Assembly (NCBI RefSeq): GCF_019931575.1
Contig: NZ_CP082923.1
Span: forward strand, 1,984,001 to 2,048,000
Origin: Caulobacter segnis
GTDB lineage: Bacteria > Pseudomonadota > Alphaproteobacteria > Caulobacterales > Caulobacteraceae
Reading direction: 5' to 3'
DNA length: 64,000 nt
The notes under the pieces were generated by a model, which did no database searches, was not told the origin of the DNA, and saw nothing but the letters and a program-made list of their open reading frames with translations. This document shows positions 15,682 to 24,947 of this stretch, piece by piece; the stretch's first letter is position 1; every line of letters starts with the position of its first letter. Both the position numbers and the translations under genes were made by a program.

Positions 15682-16669
15682 GAAAGATGTCGACGGCGGC
15701 GTCGACCACCAGGTCGATGATCAGCTCGACCACGGCGGCGAACACCGTGCCGCCCAGGCCGATCTCCTCGACATAGCGGGCCAGGGCGCGCTTGACGAGA
15801 TCGATGCGCGCCTCGCGGTCCAGATCGACGAACTCGTAGCTCCAGTGAATGACGATCGACAACGCGTCGACGCCGGCCCGCATCTCCTTGCCGTGCTCGC
15901 CGATCCAGGTGACGAGATCGAAGGCGTCCTGCAGAACGCGCTGGACGGGAGGCTTGCCGGTCGCGTCCGTCTCGGCGTCCCACTGCTGGACGATGACGTC
16001 CACCTTGGCCTGCAGGCGCGGCGGCAGGCGCGGGGGGCGCAGCAGCCAGGCGATCAGGCGCTCCATCAAGGACTGCTTCCGCGCCGAAAACCGCGCGCGT
16101 AGTCGTACGACGGTCGGCCCCCGGACCAGCAACGGCCTTGGCGGCGCCTTGTCCAGGCGCGCGTTGCGCCAGAGGGCCCGATCCGGATCGGGCGCATTGA
16201 CCAGGTCGATGATGAACGAGACGGTGGCCCGGGTGACCAGATCGATCACCACGGGACGGACGAACCGCGGGATATCGGGCAGCGGCGCGTCGTCGAGGAA
16301 GCGGCGCGCCAGCTGGAAGGCGACGCCGCGCACCCGTTGAAGCTTCAGGGCGCCCGCGCCATCGCCATAGTCGGCCTCGACCGTCAGGCAGACGTCCTCG
16401 ATCAGATCGATCCAGGCCACGAGCGCGCGACCGTAGGCGTCGCGATGGCTGTCGAGATGATCGATCAGGGCGGTCAGGTCGCTGCGGACCTCGGGCGTCA
16501 GCGCCGCGTCGAGGTCGCGGCTGAGCTTCCAGAAGTCCTCGATCAGTTCGTCGGCCTCGGCCTCGAGGGCCGGGTCGCGGGCACGGGACCGACAGAGGTC
16601 GTCAAGCACCCGGCGCAACGAGATCGGGACGCAGCCCGAACCGGGCGGGGACGCGGCGCGGGTCGTCAT
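15656..16669 (-). CDS. conserved protein of unknown function coupled to a UbiB-family gene
   Basis: This 337-residue mostly helical protein has no signal peptide and no motif I recognise. Two amphipathic hydrophobic stretches near the middle (VVIDLVTRATVSFIIDLV) and at the C-terminus (FAAVVELIIDLVVDAAVDIF) look alike and could be membrane-associating helices of a repeated unit. The start at 16669 overlaps the UbiB stop (ATGA), so it is made with that protein and probably acts with it. Confidence 0.55.
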   Translation of the reverse strand: MTTRAASPPGSGCVPISLRRVLDDLCRSRARDPALEAEADELIEDFWKLSRDLDAALTPEVRSDLTALIDHLDSHRDAYGRALVAWIDLIEDVCLTVEADYGDGAGALKLQRVRGVAFQLARRFLDDAPLPDIPRFVRPVVIDLVTRATVSFIIDLVNAPDPDRALWRNARLDKAPPRPLLVRGPTVVRLRARFSARKQSLMERLIAWLLRPPRLPPRLQAKVDVIVQQWDAETDATGKPPVQRVLQDAFDLVTWIGEHGKEMRAGVDALSIVIHWSYEFVDLDREARIDLVKRALARYVEEIGLGGTVFAAVVELIIDLVVDAAVDIFLKRGALAA

Positions 16670-18192
16670 TTCAACCTCCACCAGGTCAGGGCCATGGCGG
16701 CGTAGAGGCCGCCCAGGGCGATCCACAGGACCGTCGACAGGGCGGGCGAGGGGGCGCCGGCCAGCAGGGTCGCGGGACCCAGAGACAGCACCGCCAGGGT
16801 CACCAGCCGTGTCCGCCGGTTGGCCAGGCGTCGGTCCTCCGTCGACTGGCGGCTCTGGGTCGACAGGACGAAGCGGCCCTCGGCCAGATCGGCCAACAGT
16901 TCCTGGAGTTGTCCGGGAGCGGCCCGCGCCGTATCGGCGAGGCGCAGCAGCCAGGCGATGACCGCGTCCGGCTCCAGGCCGGAGAGCAGTTGCTGCACCG
17001 GCGCTCCGGCGAAGAAGCGGCGGCCGACCGTGGCGAGATCGGCCTTGGCGCCCAGCTGTCGGGCGACGGCTTCGACCGTCAGCAGGGCTCGATACATCGA
17101 CAACAACGCCTTGGGCAGGCGCACCCTGTGTCGACGCGCCAGCTGCATCAGGACGATCATGTAGCCGGAGGTTGGATTGGCCTCCGGTGCGTCGAGACCG
17201 CGCGCCAGGAAGTCGTTGGTCTCGGCGATGAAGTCGCGCCGGAAGGCGGCCGGGTCGCCGCCGGCGGAGAAGTCGAGCACGCTGACCAGGGCCCGGTGCA
17301 TGGCTTCGACGTCATGGGCGTAGAGCGCGGCCAGGTACTGCGCCTGGGCGGCGCGCAGCGCCGGCGTCAGGGTGTCCGTCAGGCCGCAGTCGACCAGGCC
17401 GATGCGGTCGTCCGGCAAGGCGATCAGGTTGCCGGGATGGGGGTCGGCATGGAAGCGACCGCCGTCGAAGACCTGGTGGAAGACCGTCGCGATCAGGTTC
17501 TCGGCCAGGCGTTCGCGATCGAAGCCGCGACGCTCGATCGTCGTTTCGTCCCCGGCGCGTCGCTGGGCGATCAGCTCGCTGAACGGAACGCCTTGCAGAT
17601 AGTCGGCGGTCAGGACCCGCCGGGTGCAGAGGCTCGGCAGCGGCTCTGGAATTCGCAGCCACTCGGGCGTCGCGCCGCCTCGCAAGGCCTGCTGGTTTTC
17701 CAGCTCGATGCCGAAATCCAGTTCCTGGCGAAGCCAGCGCTCGATCTCGTCGATGACGTCCAGCGGCGACAGCGCGCGGCCCAGGTCCGTGACCATCAGG
17801 CCCCGCGCCAACAGGCGGCTCAGGCGTAAGGTGCGGTCGATCTGTCGCTGCAGATCCGGGCGCTGGACCTTGACCGCGACCAGCCGTCCTTCGTGGGTGC
17901 GGGCCAGATGGACCTGAGCGATCGAGCCGGCCGCCAGCGGGCGCTTGCGGATCGAGGCGAACACCGTTTCCGGGGGAGCGCCCAGCTCTGCCTCCAGAAT
18001 GCCCCGGATGGTTTCCCAGGGGACCTCTGGAGCGTGGTCGACCAGCCTCAGCAGTTCATCGCAATAGGCCTGCGGCAGGAGGTCGGGGCGCATGGCCAGG
18101 TACTGCCCGACCTTGACGAAGGGCGGGCCAAGGCGCGCCAGTCGGGCGACGAAGCGCTGGGGCGCGGCGGCGGAGGCGCTTCCGTCAGCCAT
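16666..18192 (-). CDS. UbiB/ABC1 (ADCK) family kinase-like protein, DCG variant
   Basis: This 508-residue protein has the UbiB motifs in order: KxGQ (Lys27-Gln30 in FVKVGQYLAMRP), a modified A-rich loop (AAGSIAQVH), AVKVQRPD, HADPHPGN and two C-terminal hydrophobic helices. The metal motif usually DFG reads DCG (GLVDCGLTD), a departure shared by neither its neighbour nor the family norm. UbiB proteins are ATPases that help extract or move lipids, chiefly ubiquinone precursors. The gene overlaps both neighbours in one operon. A role in lipid handling for this island is an inference. Confidence 0.8.
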   Translation of the reverse strand: MADGSASAAAPQRFVARLARLGPPFVKVGQYLAMRPDLLPQAYCDELLRLVDHAPEVPWETIRGILEAELGAPPETVFASIRKRPLAAGSIAQVHLARTHEGRLVAVKVQRPDLQRQIDRTLRLSRLLARGLMVTDLGRALSPLDVIDEIERWLRQELDFGIELENQQALRGGATPEWLRIPEPLPSLCTRRVLTADYLQGVPFSELIAQRRAGDETTIERRGFDRERLAENLIATVFHQVFDGGRFHADPHPGNLIALPDDRIGLVDCGLTDTLTPALRAAQAQYLAALYAHDVEAMHRALVSVLDFSAGGDPAAFRRDFIAETNDFLARGLDAPEANPTSGYMIVLMQLARRHRVRLPKALLSMYRALLTVEAVARQLGAKADLATVGRRFFAGAPVQQLLSGLEPDAVIAWLLRLADTARAAPGQLQELLADLAEGRFVLSTQSRQSTEDRRLANRRTRLVTLAVLSLGPATLLAGAPSPALSTVLWIALGGLYAAMALTWWRLK

Positions 18193-19855
18193 GCCCGCGT
18201 CTCCAGCCCTGGAACGCGACGATCAAGGTCGCGCCGCCGAGCGCGACAAGGCCCGCCACGACGCTACTTTCCGTCATCCCCAGTCGTTCGGCCGCGATTG
18301 CCGCGCCCAGGGTCGTCAAGGCCAGGATCAGGGCGCCGATCTGCCATTTCGTGGGGGCGTCGCCATGGCTGGTCTCGTGGATCGACAGAGGCCAGGCTTC
18401 ACGGCCGCCGGCGAGGCGTGGGAGGTGATCTGGTCCGTCCCGGCAAATCGCCAGAGCCGCGCGCCCCGGCCTCGCGTCGCCAAGGAGGGCCAGGACCCGT
18501 TCAGCCGCCCCCGGACGGATTTCGATAAAGAACGCCCGCATCACGTCCAGCAGCTCGAAGCTCTCGCGAAAGCGAAGGGCCGTGGCGTCCAGCACGATCA
18601 GGGTGCGCCAGAAGAGCAGGGTGTCCAGGCCCATGCGCACCTTGTTGTCACGGATCGCGCCGATGAATTCGCCCACATACTTGCCCAGGTGACGGTCGGC
18701 GGGCGGCGTGTCTGGGTTGGCGGACGCCGCTCGCCAGCGCTCGAAGATCGCCTCGATGTCCGTGCGCAGGCGGCGATGGTCGGTCTGGTCGGTCGGGATC
18801 AGCAGGCGCATGAAATGCCGATAGGCCGCAGCCAGGTCGCCGATCGCCACGCTCTCGATATAGGCCGAGAAGGTCTCGCGACGCGCGTCGGACAATTGGC
18901 CGAAGATCCCGAAATCGACGAAGCAGACGGTCCCGTCGTCGCGGACGAAGATGTTGCCGGGGTGAGGATCGGCATGAAAGAAGCCGGTCACGAACAGCTG
19001 GCGCAGACAGGCGCGGGCGAGGTTTCGGGCCACGAGATCAAGGTCCAGCCCCGGCGGGGCGGGGCGATCTCCCCGCCCGATGATGTCGGACAGGCGGTGG
19101 CCGACGATCAGCTCCATGGTCAGCACGCGCTGGGTGGAGTGGCTCCAGTAGATGCGGGGGGCGTATTCGTTGGGCCCGGCGTTGGCGCGCAGGCGCTCGG
19201 CGGTTCGGCCTTCGGTGCGAAAATCCAGCTCCCGCGCGGTGAAGCGCTCGAACTCGGCTACCGCCGCCCGGATCGACTGGGGACCGACCACGCCCATGCG
19301 ATCGACCAGATCGGCCAGGCGCGAAAGATTGCGCATGTCGGCGGCGAAGATCGTCGCCACGCCCGGGCGCTGCACCTTCACGGCCACGATCTCGCCGCCG
19401 GCCAGCCGTGCGCGATGGACCTGGGCGACGGAGGCGGCCGCCAGCGGCGTCCAGTCGAAGCTCGCGAACACGGACTCCGGCGCGGCGCCGAACTCGGTTT
19501 CCAGCACCCGCCGGAACTGGTCCTCGGGGATCGGCGCGACATCGTCGAAGAGCTGGGCCAGTTCCTGGCAAACGGCCTCGGGCAGGATGTCGAAGCGCAT
19601 GGCCATGAACTGGCCGAGCTTCACATAGGTCAGACCCAGTTCCTGCAGCGCCGCGCGCAGCCGGGCTCCGACCAGCGCCGCGCTGGGGCGGCGTCCGACC
19701 AAGGCCAGCAGCGCGAGCGGGAGGAGCCGGCGGGCGAGCGTCAGCAGAAGACGTGTCAGCCGCTTCAGATCGAGACCGAAGCGCGCGCCGCGGCCCCGCG
19801 CCGCGCGCCGTTCCGAGACCTCCAGCCTTGCCGCCGCTTCGCCGGTCGTGGCCAC
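18185..19855 (-). CDS. UbiB/ABC1 (ADCK) family kinase-like protein
   Basis: This 556-residue protein has a basic N-terminus with a hydrophobic segment, then KxGQ (YVKLGQFMAMRFDILP), the alanine-rich loop AAASVAQVH, AVKVQRPG, HADPHPGN, canonical DFG (CFVDFGIFG) and two C-terminal transmembrane helices. It overlaps the second UbiB-like gene by eight bases. Two different UbiB paralogues in tandem beside desaturase and diiron genes suggest a job other than core ubiquinone synthesis, which normally needs one ubiB next to ubiE. Confidence 0.85.
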   Translation of the reverse strand: MATTGEAAARLEVSERRAARGRGARFGLDLKRLTRLLLTLARRLLPLALLALVGRRPSAALVGARLRAALQELGLTYVKLGQFMAMRFDILPEAVCQELAQLFDDVAPIPEDQFRRVLETEFGAAPESVFASFDWTPLAAASVAQVHRARLAGGEIVAVKVQRPGVATIFAADMRNLSRLADLVDRMGVVGPQSIRAAVAEFERFTARELDFRTEGRTAERLRANAGPNEYAPRIYWSHSTQRVLTMELIVGHRLSDIIGRGDRPAPPGLDLDLVARNLARACLRQLFVTGFFHADPHPGNIFVRDDGTVCFVDFGIFGQLSDARRETFSAYIESVAIGDLAAAYRHFMRLLIPTDQTDHRRLRTDIEAIFERWRAASANPDTPPADRHLGKYVGEFIGAIRDNKVRMGLDTLLFWRTLIVLDATALRFRESFELLDVMRAFFIEIRPGAAERVLALLGDARPGRAALAICRDGPDHLPRLAGGREAWPLSIHETSHGDAPTKWQIGALILALTTLGAAIAAERLGMTESSVVAGLVALGGATLIVAFQGWRRGHG

Positions 19856-19945
19856 ATTCGCCCCTTTTAGGTGCTCGGCCGCCAGGATGGACGTCAGCCC
19901 GGCCGTGTCAGCTTATACTCGCCGTTGCGAGTTCAGAAGCGCCGC

Positions 19946-20677
19946 CTAACCGACGGAGGCGGCCTCTCCGACGGGCGTCGCGACCGGGTCCTGGCGCCTG
20001 GCGACCTGGACGCCGCCGGCCTGCAGCAACCATCCGAACAGCAGGCTCGCCGCCGCCGCGCCGACCAACTGGGCCAGGATGAAGGACGGCGCCGAGCTTG
20101 GCGCGATGCCGGCGAAGGTATTGGACAGGCTGCGCGCCACCGTCACGGCCGGGTTGGCGAACGAGGTCGAGGCCGTGAACCAGTAGGCGGCGGTGATGTA
20201 GAGACCCACCGCGACCGGCGTGAAATCGACCTTGAAGCGCACGACCCCGAGAATGGTGGCCAGCAGGCCGAACGTCGCGACGAACTCGGAAAAGGCCTGG
20301 GCCGGCCCGTCGCGCAGCTTCGTCGACACCTGGAAGATCGCCTCGCCGAACATGGCGTGCGCCGCCCACACGCCCAGGATGGCGCCGATGACCTGACACG
20401 GGAGATAGGCCGCGGCGATCTTCCAGGGCAGTTCTCGCCGCAGCGCCATGACGAGGCTGACGGCCGGATTGAAGTGCGCGCCGGAGATCGGCCCGAACAG
20501 GGTGATCAACACGACCAGCGCCGCGCCCGTCGCCACGGTGTTGCCCAGCAGCGCGATGGCCGTGTTACCGGCCGCCAGTTCTTCGCCCATGATCCCCGAG
20601 CCGATGACGACGGCGAGGAGCATGGCTGTTCCGAGCGTCTCGGCGACCAGCCGCCGAGCGAGATTGAAGTCCGTCAT
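19946..20677 (-). CDS. aqpS: MIP-family aquaporin, AqpS-like
   Basis: This 243-residue six-helix channel has both pore motifs, HFNPAVSL and FANPAVTVARS. The second-half text FANPAVTVARSLSNTFAGI resembles aquaglyceroporins found in alphaproteobacterial ars operons (AqpS), where the channel lets arsenite made by ArsC leak out. It lies 15 kb from arsC and between desaturase and UbiB genes, so a water, glycerol or metalloid role cannot be settled. ATG 20677 (MTDFNLARR) is chosen because the in-frame extension to 20803 runs into the preceding gene. Confidence 0.75.
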   Translation of the reverse strand: MTDFNLARRLVAETLGTAMLLAVVIGSGIMGEELAAGNTAIALLGNTVATGAALVVLITLFGPISGAHFNPAVSLVMALRRELPWKIAAAYLPCQVIGAILGVWAAHAMFGEAIFQVSTKLRDGPAQAFSEFVATFGLLATILGVVRFKVDFTPVAVGLYITAAYWFTASTSFANPAVTVARSLSNTFAGIAPSSAPSFILAQLVGAAAASLLFGWLLQAGGVQVARRQDPVATPVGEAASVG

Positions 20678-20753
20678 GGCGATCCTCGAGGTCTGGGCTT
20701 CCTGGCCTTCGGGTGGGAAGCTGAGGTTGCGGCGAAGAGATTGGATGAAGAGC

Positions 20754-21647
20754 TTACGGCCTTCGACCAGCCTGGAGCTGCGCTTGGTGCTCTCGCCAGG
20801 CATGGTAGGGCAGCAGCGCGGATGACCAGTTGAAGGTCTTCAAGCGTTCTGCCGGAATTCGATCGGCGATCCTTGCGTGCAAGCTCGGCAGTGTCGTCCA
20901 GTGGGCCCGGGGATCGATGTGGTGGGCCGTGTGGTAGCCGAAGTTGTTGATCCGCCAGTTGAAGGAGCGACTGAGGGAGTTGTTGGCGAAGTTGAAGCCT
21001 TCGTCCGTGCATCCGTAGTGGTTCAGGTAGTCCACATAGCGGGTCATCGCGAAGATCACGATGTACCACGGCGTCAGGAAGAGCAGCGTCTCCAGCGGCC
21101 TGTAGACGAGCAGCGCCGCGTAGAACGCGATGAACAGCACCTGCTCCACGAACGCGGCCCTGAAATTGATCGGCTTGGTCTCGTTTCCGAGAACGCCCTT
21201 CTTGTAGGACTCCCGGAGCGGCCGCCAATAGGTGATCCAGATATTGCCGAACGCGTAGGAAAGGGCGGCGCGCACGCTGTAGCGCTCCAGAGTCCAATCG
21301 AGGCTCCGCAGCGTATAGGGCTCGTCCTGGCCGCGATGATGGCCAAAGACATGCTGGATGCGCCAGTTGGCGCTTGTCATGCCCGTCACCGAGCCAAGCG
21401 CCGCGTCGATCAGGCGGTTGAAGGTCTGGCTGGTCGTGAACGGTCGATGGACATGGATGTGCAGCAGGTAGTTCAGGTCCACGATCCACGCCATGAGAAG
21501 CACCACGTAGACAGCGAGCTCCGCGCGGCTCGAGAGGCCATGATAGAACGGATAGAAGAACACGGCGGGCGCCGCGAGCGACAATGCGATGTTGATCCAG
21601 TCCTGGCGGTAGGGAACGAGCTTGCCTTTACCCTGAGCGGCGTCCAT
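20754..21647 (-). CDS. membrane fatty acid desaturase family protein
   Basis: This 297-residue integral membrane protein has the three histidine boxes of membrane diiron desaturases: HIHVH, HVFGHH and HTAHH, with about four transmembrane helices between them. These enzymes introduce double bonds or hydroxyls into acyl chains or carotenoids. It is first in a minus-strand run (desaturase, aquaporin, two UbiB-like genes, unknown gene) with gaps of 76 and 90 bp, so one transcript is possible. Confidence 0.8.
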   Translation of the reverse strand: MDAAQGKGKLVPYRQDWINIALSLAAPAVFFYPFYHGLSSRAELAVYVVLLMAWIVDLNYLLHIHVHRPFTTSQTFNRLIDAALGSVTGMTSANWRIQHVFGHHRGQDEPYTLRSLDWTLERYSVRAALSYAFGNIWITYWRPLRESYKKGVLGNETKPINFRAAFVEQVLFIAFYAALLVYRPLETLLFLTPWYIVIFAMTRYVDYLNHYGCTDEGFNFANNSLSRSFNWRINNFGYHTAHHIDPRAHWTTLPSLHARIADRIPAERLKTFNWSSALLPYHAWREHQAQLQAGRRP

Positions 21648-22237
21648 GGCGATCTCCGTTCGGTGACCCGGCTAACATCTCCACGCTAAAGCTTGAACAC
21701 ACTGATCGACCGCGAAGCCGAGGCCCGAGCGGCTGGGGCTCGCCAGTTGGCGCGAGTGACCCCCAAATTCGTGTATAACGATAGTGTACGGCGAATTGAT
21801 CGCCGAGGGAATATGGCGTGACGATCGTGATCGAGGGCGCCTTCAATGGCTAAGCGGGCGCGTGGCGCCCGGCGAGCTCACGATCGCCAGTCTCGGAATG
21901 TAAGTATCCGACGCAGCGCTCGGGGGAGCATCTCTGTGGTTGCCGCCGCCATCACGCGTGAACGGTCTATTTTCGCGCTCTGCGGCGCCGAGACCCGAAT
22001 GGAGACTCGTCTATTCGATCTTCGGCGTCCGGATTAATGGTGGCCGAGTAGTTCGCGGCCCAGTCATGATGCGCGTCGCGGCGGTTGATGTGGGGGGATG
22101 GGCCGGTACGTTTCCCGATCTTTTTGGGCGGCGGCGCCCTGGATCCTCTACGCCGTTGCTTCGAGAAGAGCTCCAAGTTCGCCCTGCCGCGGCGCCGCGA
22201 CAGGGCGACATGATCGTCATCCGATGGCGCGTTGGCG
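21648..22237. other. 590-bp intergenic region without a supportable gene
   Basis: The right neighbour ends here and the left neighbour starts here, both on the minus strand. A relatively AT-rich patch near 21765-21790 (GTGTATAACGATAGTG) looks promoter-like and includes one CGATAG hexamer, as in the diiron-operon promoter. Open frames at 21846-22037 and 21967-22314 have no family features or ribosome sites. A GC hairpin lies near 22182-22206. I see nothing else. Confidence 0.5.
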
Positions 22238-22915
22238 CTAGAAAACGTGGCGAACGCCCACCGTGCCCGAGACGCTGGACAGCTTGGGCTCGTAGCTGGT
22301 CTTGGGGGCCGCATTGACGCCGTCGTACTTCAGGCGGCTGGTCTGGGCGTAGCGGACGCCGACTTCCAGCGTGGTCTTGGGCGCCATGCGCACCCCGATG
22401 CCGGCGTCGGCGTGCCACATCAGGCCCCAGTCCTTGCCTTCGAAGCCGCTCGTCTGGCCGCTGCCGATCCGCGAGCCCGTCAACTCCGTCTGGACCCGCG
22501 CCGCGCCGACGCCGCCGCCGACATAGGGAACGATCCGCGCGGTGACCGGGATGTCGACATAGCCGGCCAGCGTCATGCTGAGCGACTTGGTGGAGCCTTC
22601 GCCGTTGAAGCCGCTGGATGTCAGATCCTTGGCGTTGAGCTCGTTCTTGCCGTAGCCCAGGGTCTGTTCGATGCGGAAACGACCGAAGTCGTAGCCCGCA
22701 CCGATCTGGCCGGTGAAGCCGGTCTTGTACTTGGCGTCGTCAGGGAAGGCGGCGGAGAGGTCGTCGACATCGATCTTCTGCTTGGGGGTAATGCTTCCGC
22801 CGCCCCGAACGACGCCGTAGATTCCGGTCTCCTGGGCCTTGGTCGCCGTGGCGGCCCCCACCGTCGGGATCGCGGCAAGAAGGACCAGCATCAGGCCATG
22901 GGTCATTCGCGTCAT
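22238..22915 (-). CDS. outer-membrane beta-barrel protein (OmpW/opacity-like)
   Basis: This 225-residue exported protein has a signal peptide (to about residue 27, TATKAQ), then alternating strands with many Gly, Tyr and aromatic residues, FRIEQTLGYG and PYVGGGVGAARV typical of small porin-like barrels, and a final Phe (RHVF). It would sit in the outer membrane. It lies downstream of the two-component genes and its upstream region holds four GATGGAGG-like elements also found before the regulator, so the response regulator probably controls it. Confidence 0.75.
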   Translation of the reverse strand: MTRMTHGLMLVLLAAIPTVGAATATKAQETGIYGVVRGGGSITPKQKIDVDDLSAAFPDDAKYKTGFTGQIGAGYDFGRFRIEQTLGYGKNELNAKDLTSSGFNGEGSTKSLSMTLAGYVDIPVTARIVPYVGGGVGAARVQTELTGSRIGSGQTSGFEGKDWGLMWHADAGIGVRMAPKTTLEVGVRYAQTSRLKYDGVNAAPKTSYEPKLSSVSGTVGVRHVF

Positions 22916-22984
22916 CGTCTAGCGCCTCATCGTAAGGTCGCCGGCCCACATCGGTCGGCGTCGAGGCTTGTCATGCGGGACGAA

Positions 22985-23046
22985 GATGGAGGGGCGAGGC
23001 GGAATTGATGGAGGAACGCCCGCGCCGCCTCCACGCGCCCTCCATC
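22985..23046. promoter_or_regulatory. four-element GATGGAGG array upstream of the outer-membrane protein gene
   Basis: Two forward copies of GATGGAGG (22985-22992 and 23007-23014, 22 bp apart) are followed by two inverted copies (CCTCCAC 23028-23034 and CCTCCATC 23039-23046, 11 bp apart). Helical-turn spacing suggests cooperative binding by a dimeric regulator. The same set occurs at 24948-25011. Confidence 0.6.
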
Positions 23047-23069
23047 GATCGCCCGGGCATACGCGCGCG

Positions 23070-24239
23070 CTAGGGACGGCCAGCGGATGGCTTCAGCAGG
23101 GGGAGCCAGGCGCTGAAATGGGCGCCGGACCGGTCGGTGCGGTTGCGCGCGGTAATGCGACCGCCGTGCGCTTCGGCCAGCTTGGCGGCCAGCGCCAGGC
23201 CAAGCCCGCTGCCAGGGCGTCCCTGGCGCTTGTCGGCGCTGCCCCGCCAGAACGGCATGAACAGCTGGCTTTCCTCGTCGGTGGCGAAACCCTCGCCCTC
23301 GTCGAGCACGTCGACGACCATGAAGCTTCCCTTGCCCCTCATGGCGATCGTCACCGTGCTGCCGGGTGGCGCGTGCTTGATGGCGTTGGTCAGCAGGTTC
23401 ATGAAGATCTGGGTCAGGCGGACGGGGTCGCCGGACATCCGCCCGGACGCGAACACGCCGTGCAGGGTGACGTCGGCCTGCCGCGCCGAGGCTTGCAGGT
23501 CGGTGATCGTGGCGCGCAGGACTTCGTCGATCTGGATCCTGCGGTGGTCCAGGCCCAGCTCGCCGGCGTCGGCGTGCGAGAGCGTCCGAAGGTCCTCGAC
23601 CAGCCGCGACAGGTGGCCGACCTGGCGCAGCAGCCGATCCGCCTCGCCCGTCGCCGGGTCGATCACGCCGTCGGTCAGGCCATGCAGCCGGCCCTTGAGA
23701 ATGGTCAGCGGCGTGCGCAGTTCGTGGGCGATGCCCGCGGTCAGGACGGTGCGCTCCCGCTCGTAGAACTCGATCTCGGCGGCCATCCGGTTGAAGCTGT
23801 CGATCAGCGCGCCGACCTCGCCCGATGTCCTGCCCTTCTCGACGCGCACGGAACGGTCGCCCGCCGAGACCTGCGCCGCGGCCTGCGCCACCGCGGTGAT
23901 CGGCCGGCTTATCCGCCGCGCCAGCACCACGGCCACGCTTCCGCCCGCGCCGATGGAGATCACGGCGATGATGGCCATGAAGCGCAGGTCGCTGATCCCC
24001 ATGCTGGTCGAGCCATACTTGTCGTAGAGCTCGAAGAACCGGTCGCTGCCGCGCTGGTTGGTGGCCAGCAGATGCTGGATTTCCGTCCGCACCTTGGGCG
24101 GCATGCGCCAGGAGGCGTCGTAGACCTGGTAGTAGGTCGCCGCGTAATAGGCCGCCAGGCCCACGGCCATGGTGATCAGCGTGGTCAGCCCGGCGAGCAT
24201 GAGCAGCTGGCTGACGATGCGTCGGGTCATTCTGACCAT
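23070..24239 (-). CDS. sensor histidine kinase (HAMP, HisKA, HATPase_c)
   Basis: This 389-residue kinase has a transmembrane helix near the N-terminus, a short periplasmic loop, a second transmembrane helix (FMAIIAVISIGAGGSVAVVL), a HAMP linker, an H-box (AHELRTPLT), N-box (NLLTNAIKHAPPG), G1 (DEGEGF) and G2 (GSGLGLALA). The small periplasmic loop (about 70 residues) suggests envelope or membrane sensing, as in BaeS-like kinases. It overlaps the regulator gene by 13 bases and is translated with it. Confidence 0.9.
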   Translation of the reverse strand: MVRMTRRIVSQLLMLAGLTTLITMAVGLAAYYAATYYQVYDASWRMPPKVRTEIQHLLATNQRGSDRFFELYDKYGSTSMGISDLRFMAIIAVISIGAGGSVAVVLARRISRPITAVAQAAAQVSAGDRSVRVEKGRTSGEVGALIDSFNRMAAEIEFYERERTVLTAGIAHELRTPLTILKGRLHGLTDGVIDPATGEADRLLRQVGHLSRLVEDLRTLSHADAGELGLDHRRIQIDEVLRATITDLQASARQADVTLHGVFASGRMSGDPVRLTQIFMNLLTNAIKHAPPGSTVTIAMRGKGSFMVVDVLDEGEGFATDEESQLFMPFWRGSADKRQGRPGSGLGLALAAKLAEAHGGRITARNRTDRSGAHFSAWLPLLKPSAGRP

Positions 24240-24913
24240 AGCCTGTATCCCACGCCCCGCACGGGCTCGATCATTCTGGCGCAGCCTGCCGCGGCGAGCT
24301 TCTGGCGAAGCTTGGAAAGGTGACTGTCGACCACGCGGTCATAGGCCTCGCTGTCGGGCGCCACGGCTTGCAGGATCTCGGCCCGGCTGAAGGCGCGACG
24401 CGGCTGCCGCGCCATGAAGGCCAGCACCTCGAACTCGGTGGGCGTCAGCGGCAGCCGCTGCTCGCCCTGGTTTCGGCGGCAAGAGGCGATCCGGGCGTCC
24501 AGGTCGATATGCAGGTCGCCGACACTGAACGCGCGACGCCCCGTTCCTCCCTGGACGCGACGGAGCACGGCGCGGATGCGCTCGACCACCTCGGACGGGT
24601 TGAACGGCTTGACGACATAGTCATCCGCGCCGATCCGCAGGGACGACAGCTTGGTCACCTCGTCATCCAGCGCGGTGACCATAATGACGGGGGTGTCGAA
24701 GCGTCGCCGGATCGTGGTGAGAACCTCGACGCCGTCTCCACCGGGCAAGCCGATGTCGAGCAGCACCAGGTCGGGCCGGATCTGGGCGTGATCGCGAAGA
24801 GCGTCCTGCACATTGGCGGCGCGGGAGACCTCATAGCCGGCGCGCCTGACATAGGCGGCCAGGAGATCGGCGATCTCCGTCTCGTCTTCGACAATGAGAA
24901 TACGATTGCTCAT
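24227..24913 (-). CDS. OmpR/PhoB-family response regulator
   Basis: This 228-residue regulator has a receiver domain (acidic ED at residues 9-10, phospho-acceptor Asp53 in LLDIGLPG, Lys in VVKPFNP) and a winged-helix DNA-binding domain ending in HLSKLRQKL and VRGVGYRL. ATG 24913 matches the receiver start (MSNRILIVEDE); upstream in-frame sequence is regulatory. It precedes the kinase. An array of four GATGGAGG-like elements 35-100 bp upstream suggests autoregulation. Confidence 0.9.
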   Translation of the reverse strand: MSNRILIVEDETEIADLLAAYVRRAGYEVSRAANVQDALRDHAQIRPDLVLLDIGLPGGDGVEVLTTIRRRFDTPVIMVTALDDEVTKLSSLRIGADDYVVKPFNPSEVVERIRAVLRRVQGGTGRRAFSVGDLHIDLDARIASCRRNQGEQRLPLTPTEFEVLAFMARQPRRAFSRAEILQAVAPDSEAYDRVVDSHLSKLRQKLAAAGCARMIEPVRGVGYRLWSE

Positions 24914-24947
24914 GCGGCCGCCTTTCGCCGCCCTTATCGCCGTCCAC

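Noticed and set aside
21846..22314. Several open frames on both strands in the long intergenic gap
   Set aside because: They have arginine/serine-rich composition typical of shadow frames, no ribosome site and no recognisable family, so I list only the gap.
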